Below are positions 11,146-22,382 of a stretch of 64,000 bases of DNA, piece after piece. The stretch is from the NCBI RefSeq assembly GCF_016920785.2, contig NW_024609839.1, positions 4,118,196 to 4,182,195 on the forward strand, given 5' to 3'. Each line of letters starts with the position of its first letter. The stretch's first letter is position 1. This DNA comes from Ixodes scapularis (taxonomy: Eukaryota > Arthropoda > Arachnida > Ixodida > Ixodidae). The position numbers and the translations under genes are program-made. The notes under the pieces were generated by a model, which had not been told where the DNA came from, made no database searches, and saw only the letters and a program-made list of their open reading frames with translations.

Positions 11146-12129
11146 AATAAGACAGTACAAACAAAAATAATTCCTTTTGCACCCCCAAAATGATGTGTTT
11201 TTAAAGGTAAGATACACATTGTTCTTGATTCAGAAAGTGCCTCAGCTGTACAAATGCATATGCATTAAGGGCACTCGCAAAGCCTATTCTCCTCAGCTCT
11301 GTGCAGGTTAAGCTAAGTTAGAGTATAGAAGTACACGGTCACTGACAGCATGAGAAAGGCAGGAAGAAGTCTCCGTTGTTCCACCACCAGCCCGTCTGCT
11401 ACCTTCGATGACGTTTCAGCGCCTCATGAGCCTGGAGCGAGCACATCTGTCCAAAGTGGGGTGAAAAGCACACGCACGTGCTTGAGGACGCCCAGCCATT
11501 CTCTTTTTGTCATCGGCTATTCTACATATTTTTAGTATGACATATTTTTAGGTGAGAAAAAGTATTGCAAATATGCAGTCCAACTTTGACCATAATACAG
11601 AATTCTGATAAAGATAACAGTTGCCATTCACCATTTTCCAAATAAGTGCTCCCACGTATAGGAACATCTACACATCTGGTGCGGGAGTGGGTTCAGGACT
11701 GAGAGGCTAGAAAAGAAACCGCTCACAAGGATTTTCTGGCCCTTCAAACCATGCGGGTACATTCGTCGCAAATCCCAGATTTTTAGACAAAATGATTTAG
11801 AATGAGCAAATCTTGTCTACACCCGAGGTAGAACATTGAATTGTGATTCCTCCATATTGTGCCAACCATCCTTCAACCTGCGGTACCACCTGCAAATGAA
11901 CTATGTTGTGCTGCGGCACGCGTCCATGCTGCCTGCTTCAGAGGAAAACCACTGCTCGTGTTGAAGACGACATCCCACAATGTACAGGCAACGATGTTTA
12001 ACGAACTAAAACAAAATTGATATCACTCAATAGACACAGATAGGCTCACAAAGTGTCGACACCATGATTGTTGTTGTTGGTTTTACTCTTGCATACAAAC
12101 AAAAGTGACTTCCTCTTTCCTCCGACGTA
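11146..12129. other. no recognised gene
   Basis: A moderately GC-rich segment at 11350-11535 is open on both strands and could be an exon or an old repeat. No motif or strong splice pair decides between them. Confidence 0.3.
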
Positions 12130-12263
12130 CAGTAAAACCCCCTTATCTTCGTGGCCCCTATTTCTTCTCGAATCGGTCACAGAGGACATAATCGAAGCCA
12201 CTGAGTTCCACAAAATTAAAGGCCGCGAAAATTAAAGGTTCGCCAACATTAAGGGGTTTACAG
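12130..12263. mobile_element. Tc1/mariner-superfamily (pogo-like) MITE with TA duplication
   Basis: CAGTAAAACCCCCTTA at the left and the inverse of the right end, CTGTAAACCCCTTAAT, make terminal repeats around 134 bp. TA dinucleotides flank both sides (12128-12129 and 12264-12265). Two internal AAATTAAAGG copies are visible. This end type (CAGTAAAACCYC) is known from pogo-type MITEs. Confidence 0.75.
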
Positions 12264-12692
12264 TACTTCCGTGTGTCACATGATGTTAACATTTCAAGGA
12301 GGCTGAAGGTATTCGTTTAAGAAAAAATTGACCGATGAAAAAAATGCCCTTCTCCAGGTTAGGCACGCGAGGTTCTTTTGAACTACCTATAAGGCGGCAA
12401 GTTTGTTTTACAGAGTCACAAAAGTAGCTATACTTGGCGTCATTTATTTTGTGCTGCATTATAAAGCTAGAGTAAATTCCACAGCGCTTCGGCACAGCAC
12501 TGTTTGTTGCGAGAGCATATGTGGTTTAGTGTTGCATCCCATTTGCATGATCTAGAGAAACTAGCGCTGACAGAGTTGGAGCACTCCAAATAATAACAGG
12601 CGACTGTAGAAGCATTGAGAGATGCACACATGCGAACTGTGCATTTCTTAAAAGTAGATTCGAGCAAAGGTAAAAACAATATGTATACTTAC
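12264..12692. other. intron following the exon at 12693-12878
   Basis: Starts on the minus strand with a consensus donor, GTAAGTAT. No further exon found in this stretch. Confidence 0.4.
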
Positions 12693-12878
12693 GGCGGCCA
12701 TACTTGCCTTTCCCAAGCACGACCACTTTTCCCTCGGTAGCACCATCCAGTAAGAAGCACCAGCAACACGCCCATGAGACGCCGCCGACTCCTGGATTGA
12801 ATGACGACCCGCCTGTGGTCTTGGAAGGAGATCCGGAACATTGCTTTAGGCCAGATGTTTTATCCGGTGGGGCAGGGA
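12693..12878 (-). CDS. internal exon of a host gene, product not recognised
   Basis: A minus-strand segment of 186 bp lies between a good acceptor (TTTTTACTTTTAG, ending 12879) and a near-perfect donor (GCC/GTAAGTAT at 12692). Exactly one frame is open throughout, entering with two bases of a split codon and leaving with one. The peptide begins PAPPDKTSGLKQCSGSPSK, is rich in Ser, Gly and Pro, then becomes hydrophobic (CCWCFLLDGATEG) and ends VVVLGKGKYGR. The last string resembles a glycine-rich ATP-binding loop (GxGxxG) of protein kinases such as the ASK-type MAP3Ks. One loop is weak evidence and no catalytic-loop or DFG exon was found downstream. The same-strand first exon at 14404-14634 is a plausible partner, but its phase does not join directly, so at least one exon would be missing between them. 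Confidence 0.6.
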
Positions 12879-13045
12879 CTAAAAGTAAAAATTAACAAAT
12901 TTATCTGAAGCGCTACATTCCTATAGCATAAACTCTAGGATAGCAGTATTTTTTTAGGCCAGTGATGCGTTTTAATTAAACACAAATGGTTGGTTTATAT
13001 GATAAACCAGCAGCCCCTATTTTGCTTAAGTGTAATGCAGTGTCT

Positions 13046-13155
13046 AACGTTACGTCCGACGGAACCCTAAATAAAAATTAGAGTTACGCCCAACGTAACT
13101 AACTGTCAACAATTCGAGTTGCGTCCGACGTAACCCAAAATAAGAATTAAAGTTA
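13046..13155 (+). repeat. three-copy tandem repeat of GTCCGACGTAACCC-type units
   Basis: Units resembling ACGTCCGACGGAACCC, ACGCCCAACGTAACTAAC and GCGTCCGACGTAACCC are separated by AT-rich AATAAAAATTAGAGTT spacers of similar length. The array abuts the mariner-like MITE at 13156. Confidence 0.55.
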
Positions 13156-13934
13156 CTGTATTTACTCGAAAATAGGTCGAACCATAATTATTGGACCCAC
13201 CGAGAATAAATTAAAAAAAAAAAATAATTCAAATATAGGTCGACCTTTTTTTTTGTATTTTTAACACAGGGGACATTTTGGGCAAAAGAAAGAAACAAAC
13301 CTTTATTTACATCACTCTCAGCTAAATCACGGGGCGATGCCAAAAACTTAATCACCGTCAGAACTTCTGGGCATGTCATCGTCGTCCGAAGCTTCGTCAG
13401 CTTGGTAGACATCCTCGCAAATTCGCAACAGTACTTCACTGACACCGTTGTAAAATGACAAGAAACGAAAAAAGGTGCGAAGCGAGGAAAGAAGCTACAA
13501 AGACGCAAGCAAAGCCGCCGAGTCGCCATGAGCAACACGCGAGCCGAGCCGCCTCAAGCAACTAACAAAAACAACATATTTCTTTTTCTTTCTTTTTTTT
13601 TTGCGTTTGCGAGGATGGAGGGCAAAGTGCATGGCGCATCGCGTTCCTCTCCTTCCCCATTGCACAGCAAGGGGAACGCTAGAGGCGCGATAACCAAATC
13701 CGACGTCCGAGCGGTGCGCGCGATAGCGGCACCAGCCACCGCGGGCGGGCCATTCCTGTTGTTTACCAAAAGCTTTTAGAAACAAGAAGCGGCGCGGCTC
13801 TACGGCAACGCCGGCTCGGTGACTCGATAGCTTCATGCCGGTCGCAAAATTTGGTCGCGAATGGAGGTCGAAATTATTTAATCACGATTTCCAAAAAAAA
13901 AAAGAAAGGCCGATTTATATTTGAATAAATACGG
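13156..13934. mobile_element. mariner-like MITE, 779 bp, TA duplication
   Basis: The left end CTGTATTTACTCGAAAATAGG and the inverse of the right end, CCGTATTTATTCAAATATAA, form terminal repeats of about 28 bp. TA flanks both ends (13154-13155 and 13935-13936). A second partial copy of the end motif (AATTCAAATATAGGTCGACC) sits at about 13226-13245. The interior is GC-rich at 13500-13870 and has frames open on both strands but no transposase motifs, so it is probably non-autonomous or has captured unrelated DNA. Confidence 0.75.
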
Positions 13935-14403
13935 TAGTCAGCCGCGCGACGAGACACACATTATGAAAGCGATTGGTGCAAGCGACAAAGGCGATGAGCG
14001 ACGTTTTCTAGAAACCCAAAAACCGAGGGACGCAAGCAGCGACAGCGAGAAATCTTCGTCGCTCGTCGCCGGCACTCGTAGCTACTCGCCGTCGCTCGTC
14101 TCGTTGATCGCTATATTGCTTACATGCCGTCCAGAAAGGCGCTCTAAGTGCTTACCATTGCGTTGGGAGCAGCCTCGCATCCAACCGTAACCAGTCTTGA
14201 CTTTTTTTTTTTTTTTAGCCGCCCAGGTAGAAGTTAACATCCTACAGACATCGTTTTCACGCATGGCTCCTCGTTCATTGCTCGATTTACATTTTCGGCA
14301 AATGACAAACCGCAATGAAGAACAATTATTCTAGTTCAAAATTGTCACGAACACACCTAACGTAATTTAAAAGTAGAACGAAAACGGGACGAGATTCGCT
14401 TAC

Positions 14404-14634
14404 CGTTTCACGCAGACCTTCGGATCCTAGGCCTAAAGAATTCGGAAGACGCCGGCGGTCCGGCAATCGGACGAGGCGAGCCGGCGCCGCTGACCCAGGC
14501 CGACCACACCTGGTTGAACTATGAGAGGCGCCGTCAAGTTTAGAACCAGAGACGCAGTAGAAACGGACCGCAAAACATCTGTCTCGTAACCGTAAACGAG
14601 CCAACGACCCCACACACCACTCTAACTTCGCCAT
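14404..14634 (-). CDS. probable first coding exon of a host gene
   Basis: On the minus strand an ATG in good context (ACAATGG, 14634) opens a frame of exactly 77 codons that ends at a donor, ACG/GTAAGCG (14403). The peptide starts MAKLEWCVGSLARLRLRDRC, is Arg-rich and almost free of acidic residues in its first half, and so could be a mitochondrial presequence; that is inference. A second frame through the same DNA is also long (…VWGRWLVYGYETDVLRS…) but ends in a stop before the donor. It sits at the edge of a CpG-rich region and close to an ETS-type site, as expected for a promoter-proximal exon. No domain is recognised. Its link to the exon at 12693-12878 is unproven. Confidence 0.5.
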
Positions 14635-15700
14635 TGTTCGTCATCTCCGCGACGACCGGAAGTGGAAGCCGAGAAGTTAGAAAAGGCGCGGCAGCGGAAG
14701 CCACCGGGCGGAAGCTTTACGTTTCGGTTTCGCTTTTCTCCAACGCAGGCTCCGTTTGCTACGGTTTCGGGCTGGTGGGTTTGTCGGGTTTGTGGCTGGT
14801 TGCGACGACGCGAGGGGCCACGAAAAGACGCCAAGTTGGCCGAGTACGAGTCTCGGCCCACGATACGAGCAACGGGCCGTTTGCCGCTGTCGACCGGCGA
14901 TGCGGTATCCGCGGCTTGGTGTCACGATCGGTTTGTTGCCGTGCACGTTGACTCAAAGCTCGAAGTTGTGCAGTTCCGTTCCGGCACCAGCCGCACCGCG
15001 TTTTCCGGTGCATCGCACGCGGAGGCGTTTCGGCGCATTCGGTGAAAGTAAAGATCGTGCCCGCTGTCTTCGGTGCTGTGGAAGAAGTTGCGAGACGGAA
15101 TAAGCATCAAGACCAAGGCGTTTAGGACTCCAGGTTGGGCCGCCGGTTCACTTTGAACGAGAGGCGACGTGTGTGCGCACGCTTTGAGGAAGCCTCCGCG
15201 TTTCGCCGCGCCAGACGTCGCCGATCGCGACCGGACCAACCGGACCCCGAGTCCGAGAGGCTCTTGCGCAGCCAGGAACGGCACCGAGGTAGGAGCTGCT
15301 CGTTCTGCGCTACCATGCAGTGCTCTACAGTGCTCGGAGCTCTCGGTGTCGTTCGTGCTTGCACCGAAGCCTTTGTGACCCCTTCGGACGCGCAAGTCGT
15401 ACTTCGCAATGGTTTGGACGGAGCCGCCCTCACCGAGCAGCTCTGCTATATTCCGCTTACTTATGATCGCAATAAAAGCTTGCGTTTGTTCTCGGGCAAA
15501 AAATTGCGGGACCGCTCTCTGCGCCGCCTGCGAGGTTGGCCGCCGCCATGTTCTCAGCTGTTCACTCGCTCCCGCAGCGAGCGCCTTGCGATTATCCTCC
15601 CAGTTCCAAAATGCCATGCGCTTTGCGCATTATGCCGTTTACATGACCGCATATTGCATGCGGCAACTGGATTCAATGCGACTAAGTCGCATTCATGTAA
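14635..15700. promoter_or_regulatory. CpG-rich promoter region, possibly bidirectional
   Basis: Strongly enriched in CG dinucleotides compared with the rest of the window. It contains an ETS consensus (ACCGGAAGTG, about 14651-14660) about 20 bp upstream of the minus-strand ATG at 14634, and GCCGCCATG (YY1/Kozak-like) at about 15542-15550. Long frames on both strands here (for example 231 codons minus and 223 codons plus) overlap each other and show no family, so I read them as GC-driven chance openness. A divergent plus-strand transcript is possible. Confidence 0.5.
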
Positions 15701-18700
15701 ACGCGGCTTATGTTCTTTTACGACATGCATTGTGTATGTAACGATACCGGTGGTGAACGATGGACGTTTTTGGTGGAATATGGCGGTCGTCTTTCTGCAT
15801 GTATGATTTGGTTATACCGGTGGTCTTGTGGTATAAGCGTTTTCGTTGGAAAGATGGTGGTCGCCTACGTCATCGGACGCAAAATCCTACCAGCCACACC
15901 GAATCATATCGGCAAGCAAACTGACTGCCAGTATAGACAGACCCGGAGCCATAGCGGTCCGGTATCTCCAGTTATGCAGAACGCCAAACCAAACTAGCTG
16001 CATCCATAACAACAAGAAATTATGGTGGTGTCGTCATACCAGAACTGTACAGGCGGCAGGTTTGTTTCTTGTACGTTTTTCCAATACGGAATGGTTTAAA
16101 TCAAACCTTTCCAGCAAAAAATAATTAAAACAATGCATTGTTTGTTTAATATTTGATTTATTATATGCAGCCACATTTTGTATTTCATTCGAAAAAAAAA
16201 TCATTAAGCAAGGAAGAGCTGTATAGGGCTTTCGTTCTACCTTACCATAAGTTCATCGGCTGCATGACGGCCTAGACCAACAAGATCCAAACGCGAAAAC
16301 AAAAAGTTGAAACTAGAAAAGGATGTCCTTCGACAAGAACGACACATCAAGCGAAGCTTTTCTGACCCTCTAAAAGAAGATCAAGTTTCTTTAGACGTCA
16401 CCATGTCTATTTTCGATCTCTTCTACTTTTCGATGTTTCTTCTATACTCCAGTCTCAGGTTAATTCAGAACAGTTAAGATCAAGCTCTTTTCGGTCAAAC
16501 ATGGCGGGGATTACAGAAATAAATGTTGTTAATAGATCGATCTAACTAAGCGTTTCATGCATGCGTGACGCCTCCATAACTGTAGTTCACAGGAGACAGG
16601 CGTCATGGCACAAGATGGCTCCGGCCGTCTCGTGCTGGGCTCGCTGAGAGCTCCAGCGGGGTTATAGTTTTCCCAATCTCTGCCTGCAGTTGTGGAGTAA
16701 CGAACTTGACTCTCGAGGTCGGTCTAATAAATTGAACTTTAGATTTCCAGTAACGCTTTCGTCCGCATAGTTTTTAGTTATCAGACGAATGTACCAGTCA
16801 ATCTGCCAAGTTGAAAAATACAGGTAGTCATAGGAAATCACTATGTCTAGTTACAGTGATTCGAAGAGAAAGAAACGCGTAGCAATCAAAATTTATTTTT
16901 TTATTCTTCACCGGGCTATTGAATATGGTGTCAAGAGACTACCCAATCTATATTTTGCTATAGAGTCAGGTATACTCTTAATAAAGATAAAAACTGAAGT
17001 GCTCGAAAATGAAACCGAAACATGAGCACTGAAGCTCATGGCCGAGACCCGTGGACGATGTGTATTAAGGAGGAGGGAGAAATGTAGACGAGGAAATGCC
17101 AGAAGTCACGTGGCTCCCGCCGACCGCGTTTTTTTTCTCTGCTTCTTGGGCGAGTGCAGCAAACAACAACGACGACGAACTTGCGTGCACCCATTATCGT
17201 GCGATTGTTTCGCACTCATGTCCCTTCGGCTCGACGTTCTGCGCTTGAAGATCGATTCGCCGGAACTACGAACAACATGAACTGAAGAGCGTTTTGGCAA
17301 CATTGACTGGCAAAAGAACGAATAAAACAAACTCGGGACGAGGGAAGACGAACATTTCCCAAGTAGCGGCCCCACGTCCATTGCAGTGTTGGTTCGTCGT
17401 GCAGCGTCGTATAGCGTCGTCCAGCTACGACGCTATATTGAGAATAACCACTGATCACTATGACTCTTTGCTGGATTCACTCGCGTTCGCCCGCTCCGCG
17501 AGTGCGGCCAATGCCACCACGATCGCCCATATTTTTGGTAGTGTTATATTATCTCTAGCCACACCATAATAGTAGGGTGGCGCAATCTACCGCCCGTTAG
17601 ATAGGGTACACATTTTCCACCCGCAGCTGGCTGAAGGGTGGCAGGGCGACTTCGTGGAAACCTTGGGAACAAATAAATAATTTTTACCCCAGCGTATCAC
17701 TACGCGCCAGGATAGTCACAAAAACACTGAATGCTTGCCGATGGTAAGTTCTTGTCTTTTCGCGATCTGGGCGATTTAAACAGCGCGCCGCACAACATGA
17801 CGGCATAATCGACCTTCCTCTGTCGCATCCACTGAGTTTCAAGAATCTGCTTGGTTCGTCGAGCGATTTAAATTAAGCACGAAATATCACCCATGGTACA
17901 ATCTGCTAGACCCACGGCTATCTTTATGGCAGCCTGCCTGCCGCCACAGCGTTGTCTGCCATATTATTATCATGGCTAGAGATGGCCGACCGTGGCCACA
18001 TTTCTGCGCATAGGCGTATCTGTGCAAACGCGATACAGCAAGTAGTCTTAGTATGTTTATACGGCCTGAACTTAGTCTGCGTCAACGGGCGACTTGTCTC
18101 TCAGCTCTAGATGAGCAATTTAACTAAGTTCAGTACTACCCCTATAGCCTGGTGTCTCCAACGTACACCAGGCAGTAGTAATGCACGACCTCACGCCGGT
18201 ACAATGCTCATACAGATTGAAAAGAGCAGGGGTGGGGAAGAATGAGGTGTACATGTAGTACAGAGAGTTTCCGAGGAACGCGAGCCATGTTTTTTCGGCC
18301 AGGGCAGACAAAGTATGCATCCCAGGAAGTCTAACATTCTGTGGAAATGTGACGCTGGCAGTTGAGATAGAAAGGAAAAGTTTTATAATAAGGCATTATC
18401 TCGATCAGAAGATAATAAAAAAAAGCAAATGTTCGATATGAGCCGACGTCTACCTATGCCTAATATCGTTAAAACAAGAAATGACACGGTGAGAGCATAT
18501 CGCATTTATTTCAGTGAAAGGTAAACGGAAGAAATGTTTTCAGCCAGAAAGAGGATGTTGTTTTCTTCGCTGCTGACAATTTGTGTTTCCATTGAATTAG
18601 ATACTACAAGCGCCTACAGTGTGGTTTCTTGTTTTGACGATATTAGGCTTAACTGGACGTCGGCTCATAGAGAAGATTCATCTTTCTTAATTATCTTTTG

Positions 18701-18859
18701 AACTACGTGACGTCATGTTCTCGAACTTTCGAGTTCTATTCGAACCGCTAGCGTCACATTCTCACGAAGTTAGAGCTTTCTGCGATGCTTTGTTTATTTA
18801 CCGGAGCCGAAAAACACAGTTCTCGTTCCTCAGGAACTCCAACCACTTCCTGTTATCTG
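15701..18859. other. no recognised gene
   Basis: Contains a local duplication at about 15743-15872, where ATACCGGTGGT…GTTTTTGGTGGAATATGGCGG recurs as ATACCGGTGGT…GTTTTCGTTGGAAAGATGGTGG. A segment at 16580-16760 (…AATAAATTGAACTTTAGATT) may be the end of an old transposon. The rest shows no coding or RNA signal that I can support. Confidence 0.35.
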
Positions 18860-19100
18860 CTCATATTTTTTTTTTTTTTATCAACGCATTTCCAGTTTTT
18901 TGGAGGCCAAGAAAAAGGAGTTCACGTACTTTTTCATTCTTAATATTGAATGTCTGCCTTAGATGACCCTCGACTTTGAACATATTTGGTGCACACAGTT
19001 TTACCGCCACGTGACCATAGAAAAGAGAGTGAGCGCGACTGAAACCTGCCAATTCTCGAGCGACTGCTTCCGGGCGGAAAGAAAAACAATTTTGAACCAC
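18860..19100 (-). repeat. left copy of an inverted repeat pair
   Basis: Read on the minus strand, this copy contains TTTCTTTCCGCCCGGAAGC, TCGCGCTCACTCTCTT and CACCAAATATGTTCAAAGTC. The same blocks occur in the same order on the plus strand at 20405-20640, so the two face each other across about 1.3 kb. Confidence 0.7.
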
Positions 19101-19239
19101 AAATCGTGTTCTGGGTAGGTGGGCTCTCAGGCCATGTTCAAATAAAAACCTCGGCGGGTATTAACACCCTGTCCAAATTATCTGATGTAAATCAAGTAAA
19201 TCTGATTTACCTAAATATTTCCACCCTGCATGAAATGTA

Positions 19240-19570
19240 TTTTGACGAAATCCTCAATCCAAACGTTTTTTCCGTCCGTCCGTACCTTTCCCATTGAATT
19301 TAACAGGAAATTTATGTCGCGTCGCCCAGAAATCAATTTAATGTTCCTATTATAATTTGAAAAAAAAAAAAATTTGTGGTCACGTGACCCGACGTCACGA
19401 AACCGACACAAAAATTAATTTACTCTGCTAAGTTTAGCGAGAGAATTTATGTCACGTGACCTATAAACCAATTTAGTTTCCTGCTAACTTTTTAAGGGAT
19501 ATTGACTTCACGTGACTTCTGTGCTAAAGTTAGTTTGCCTGTTAGATTAGAGGAAAAATTAATTAAAAGA
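19240..19570. repeat. dispersed minisatellite copy (TTTAGCGNGANAATT / GTCACGTGACC)
   Basis: Successive blocks of AATTTACTCTGCTAAGTTTAGCG and ATGTCACGTGACCTATAAACC-type sequence match the array at 6088-6345. It lies inside the inverted pair 18860-19100 / 20405-20640, which suggests that all three parts belong to one element type. Confidence 0.6.
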
Positions 19571-20404
19571 CAGGTTCTTCTTCACTACCCAAAACGACAG
19601 TTTATTGAAGCCATGGGGAATTTTCGCCTTAACTCGCGCGCGTTGTTGGTTTGGTTACATCCATAGCGCAATTAGTAGGTCCAAGTATGTTTTTGAGCCG
19701 TCCTATGTATCAGAGAGAAGAAATAATTAAAAAAAAATTTTCCATTTCGCAGCAGAACTGGTGTTCCCGAATGTTCTTTTTTCCCGCTGTCCATTGAAGA
19801 TTGGAATAACCTGCCAAGGAACATTGTTGAAACGGCATTGTCAGAGCTGTTTTTAAAAATATTCAATGTTACCTCTAAATACCGCAGTTCATTACGTCTT
19901 GAATAATTGTGTTTCATCTTGTGTTTGTAGTGTACACATTTTATGTATGTGCCCTTCCCCACTATAATGCCTCTTCAGGCGATGTAGGTGTGCAAATAAA
20001 TAAAAAAACGAAATAAATACGGGTTCCCTCTCTTCCGCCTGTTATCTGTCCAGAGCGTCGGGACGTCATTGAAGGCATCCCAGAGTCAGGTTAATGGTGA
20101 GCAAGGTTTAACTGACCTTGCTAATGACGTAACTTTGGCATGGTTTTCTCTCCAGTTTAGCGCTTTCCTACTGTTGACGCGCCGCAATGGGCAAGTTGAC
20201 GTCGAATTTTCAACTTGCTATTACGACCCTGCTATTTATAAGTTCGAAATAAAATTTAAGCCATAGAAGCCTAAACCTCAACATTTACTGTTTGTTTTAA
20301 TTCAAAAACCTTTTCAGCTCCCTTTTTAAGGGGCACTGGCAGGGTATTTTTGCTCGCCAAGGTTTTATTTGTACATGACATATGAGATCCCAAGTACCGA
20401 GAAA
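19571..20404. repeat. dispersed repeat shared with the foldback spacer
   Basis: About 20000-20330 is similar to 3540-3830: TCCAGAGCGTCGGGACGTCATTGA against TCCAGAGTGTTGTGACGTCATTGA, and TTCAAAAACCTTTTCAGCT against TTCAAGAACCTTTTCAGCT. No coding region recognised. Confidence 0.55.
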
Positions 20405-20640
20405 AAAAAAACAGTTTGCGGCTCGAAATTCGTTTTCTTTCCGCCCGAAAACCGCCGATCGAGAACTGGCCGGTTTGAGTCGCGCTCACTCTCTTCTCCG
20501 CGGTTACGAGCCGTTTTCTATGGTTTCGACACAACCACCAAATATAATCAAAGTCTTAGGTCATCGAAGGCACACACATAATATTAACAATAGAAGAGAA
20601 ATATGATACACATTTTTGTGGCTTCTAAGAAGCTCTAAAT
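20405..20640 (+). repeat. right copy of an inverted repeat pair
   Basis: Inverse partner of 18860-19100, with TTTCTTTCCGCCCGAAAACC, GAGTCGCGCTCACTCTCTTC and CACCAAATATAATCAAAGTC. The pair plus intervening DNA, about 1.8 kb, may be a foldback element; its exact ends are not resolved. Confidence 0.7.
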
Positions 20641-22268
20641 AAGTTGATTAAAAAAAACAAAAAGAAGTTGCACAGCCACGTGATTTCCGCCAATTCTGTC
20701 CTCGATATTTTTTCTTGCTCCTCAGTACAGTCTAGGTTTTGGTTTCGAGCAGTGTAGTTTTTTTTTTTTATTTTGTTAAAAATATATGTGGCGCTGTAGG
20801 AAATTATTGATTCCGTAGTCTTCTAACACAAATAAATCACCTGAAAAAAAGAAATAAAAAAATTGGGGGGCCGTTGCTTTTCCTTTTCCCCACCTTTTTG
20901 CCTTTTCGCTTAATCCCGCCCTTGCAGCCGTTATCGGCGTTGTTTCGCAGCAGATTCCCTGGATGTGAACCATGTAGAGTCGTCGTGGCACGTACCGTCA
21001 CAAAGTTACATGACTGCATCGTGTCACATGACGTCACGTGGATCCGAGTCGTTTCTCGGAAAATTTGTTTTCAACCAAAATATAGTGAAGATTTTCCAGA
21101 ATTTTTATCGTGGAAGCGTACGCAGCATTTCCTGGCTGAAACGTAGAAACCTTTCCATAAATTTAGCGGAAAAGTTGTCCTCTAAATTTGGCGGCTGTGT
21201 GCAGCAGAGTTTGTGCAGCAAGCTGTGCAGCACCTCAGTTGTGTCGCGGCAGTTCATGTGCGACGCACGGCAAGGAACCGGGAAATTTAATGTCTCTGCC
21301 AGACACGTGGCTGAAATATAGTAACTAAATTCTCTTACTCAGTACTTCCTCGAAAAGGAACTAAGTACACTACTCGTTACTACGATTCAAAAGAAACGCC
21401 TTGTCTCAGCTCGAAGGTAACGCGCTATTTTCTGGTTACTCTGAATCCGTTGTGTTTATGAAACAGCATCAGCTTCCTGTCATTATGATTTCTTGCGTGT
21501 GAACGCGCTCATGCGGAGATAACCGTTGCTACACCGACATATCATGGTGCACATCTTTGAATAATCTATCAAGCGTTTTCTCGTCGTGCAAATTACAGGC
21601 CCCAGCCGGGGTGAGAACTAGGTTGGACACTGTGTTGTAGACGTCCCCCTCGCCAACTGAACACCGTCACTCGTTACTTCATTAAACAGTAAGAAAATTA
21701 TGCTACTCGGGCTTTCTCCTCAGAAATAACTAAGTCGTTACTTCGTTTCTGAAAAAAGTACAAAGGTACAAGTCACTCGTTACGTACAATTCCCTGTCCT
21801 GGAACCTTTTCTTCATGTTGCAGGTGACGCAGTTTTTTTGCCGGCTTTACAGGTGTGTTCCCTCGCCTTTCTCGGTCTTCGCTTTCCCGATGTGAATCCT
21901 TTGGAGGGACATTTGTGGCCGTTAAGACGCCTCGGCGATCCTCAAGCCGCCTCGCTGAATTTCATCTAGTTTTCTGCAACTCTCAGCCTGCGTCTTTGTG
22001 TTTAAATAAACAAAAATATTACAGAATCGGGAGTTTTTTCTTATGACTTAAGAGATTCAACGTACCCTTGCCAGAAATATCACAGTTTCGTAGGGAACGA
22101 AATCATTTGACGTTTTATCCGTTGAATTTCCGCCGCTTACGTACTACTCAAATCACTTTGCACACTTTCCTGGAGGTCCGACATTATCGTGACAACAATA
22201 ATTTTGACGAAAATAATCCCTGGAGAAGGGGAACAAGAGGGACAGAGGACAAAAACAAATCTCGAAAC
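20641..22268. other. no recognised gene
   Basis: AT-rich repeats, including a further TTTAGCGGAAAAG block near 21160. No supported coding segment. Confidence 0.4.
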
Positions 22269-22382
22269 ACAGCTAGGTGACTGTTGAGCGACCGAAAAAA
22301 TCCGCCTGGTACGGGTATGGAACCCGGAACCGATATCCGGACCAGGAGGATTTTTTCTGGTCGCGCACAAGTCACCTAGTTG
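22269..22382. repeat. 114-bp imperfect hairpin abutting a LINE 3' end
   Basis: CTAGGTGACTGTTGAGCGACC at the left pairs with GGTCGCGCACAAGTCACCTAG at the right. GAAAAAATCCGCCTGGT and its inverse ACCAGGAGGATTTTTTC continue the stem, leaving a loop of about 25 bp (…GGTATGGAACCCGGAACC…). It sits directly beside the microsatellite end of the LINE at 22386. It could be a small palindromic MITE or a transcribed hairpin. Confidence 0.75.

Noticed and set aside
14922..15806. Long overlapping open frames of 231 codons (minus) and 223 codons (plus)
   Set aside because: Both lie in CG-rich DNA where stops are rare, overlap each other almost completely, have Arg/Ser/Ala-rich translations and show no family motif. 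Treated as chance openness.
16580..16760. Possible LTR or transposon end with AATAAATTGAAC
   Set aside because: No inverted ends, duplication or coding neighbour could be found.
22275..22380. tRNA gene, because of the GGAACCCGGAACC loop
   Set aside because: The stem is far longer than a tRNA arm and no A-box or cloverleaf fits.
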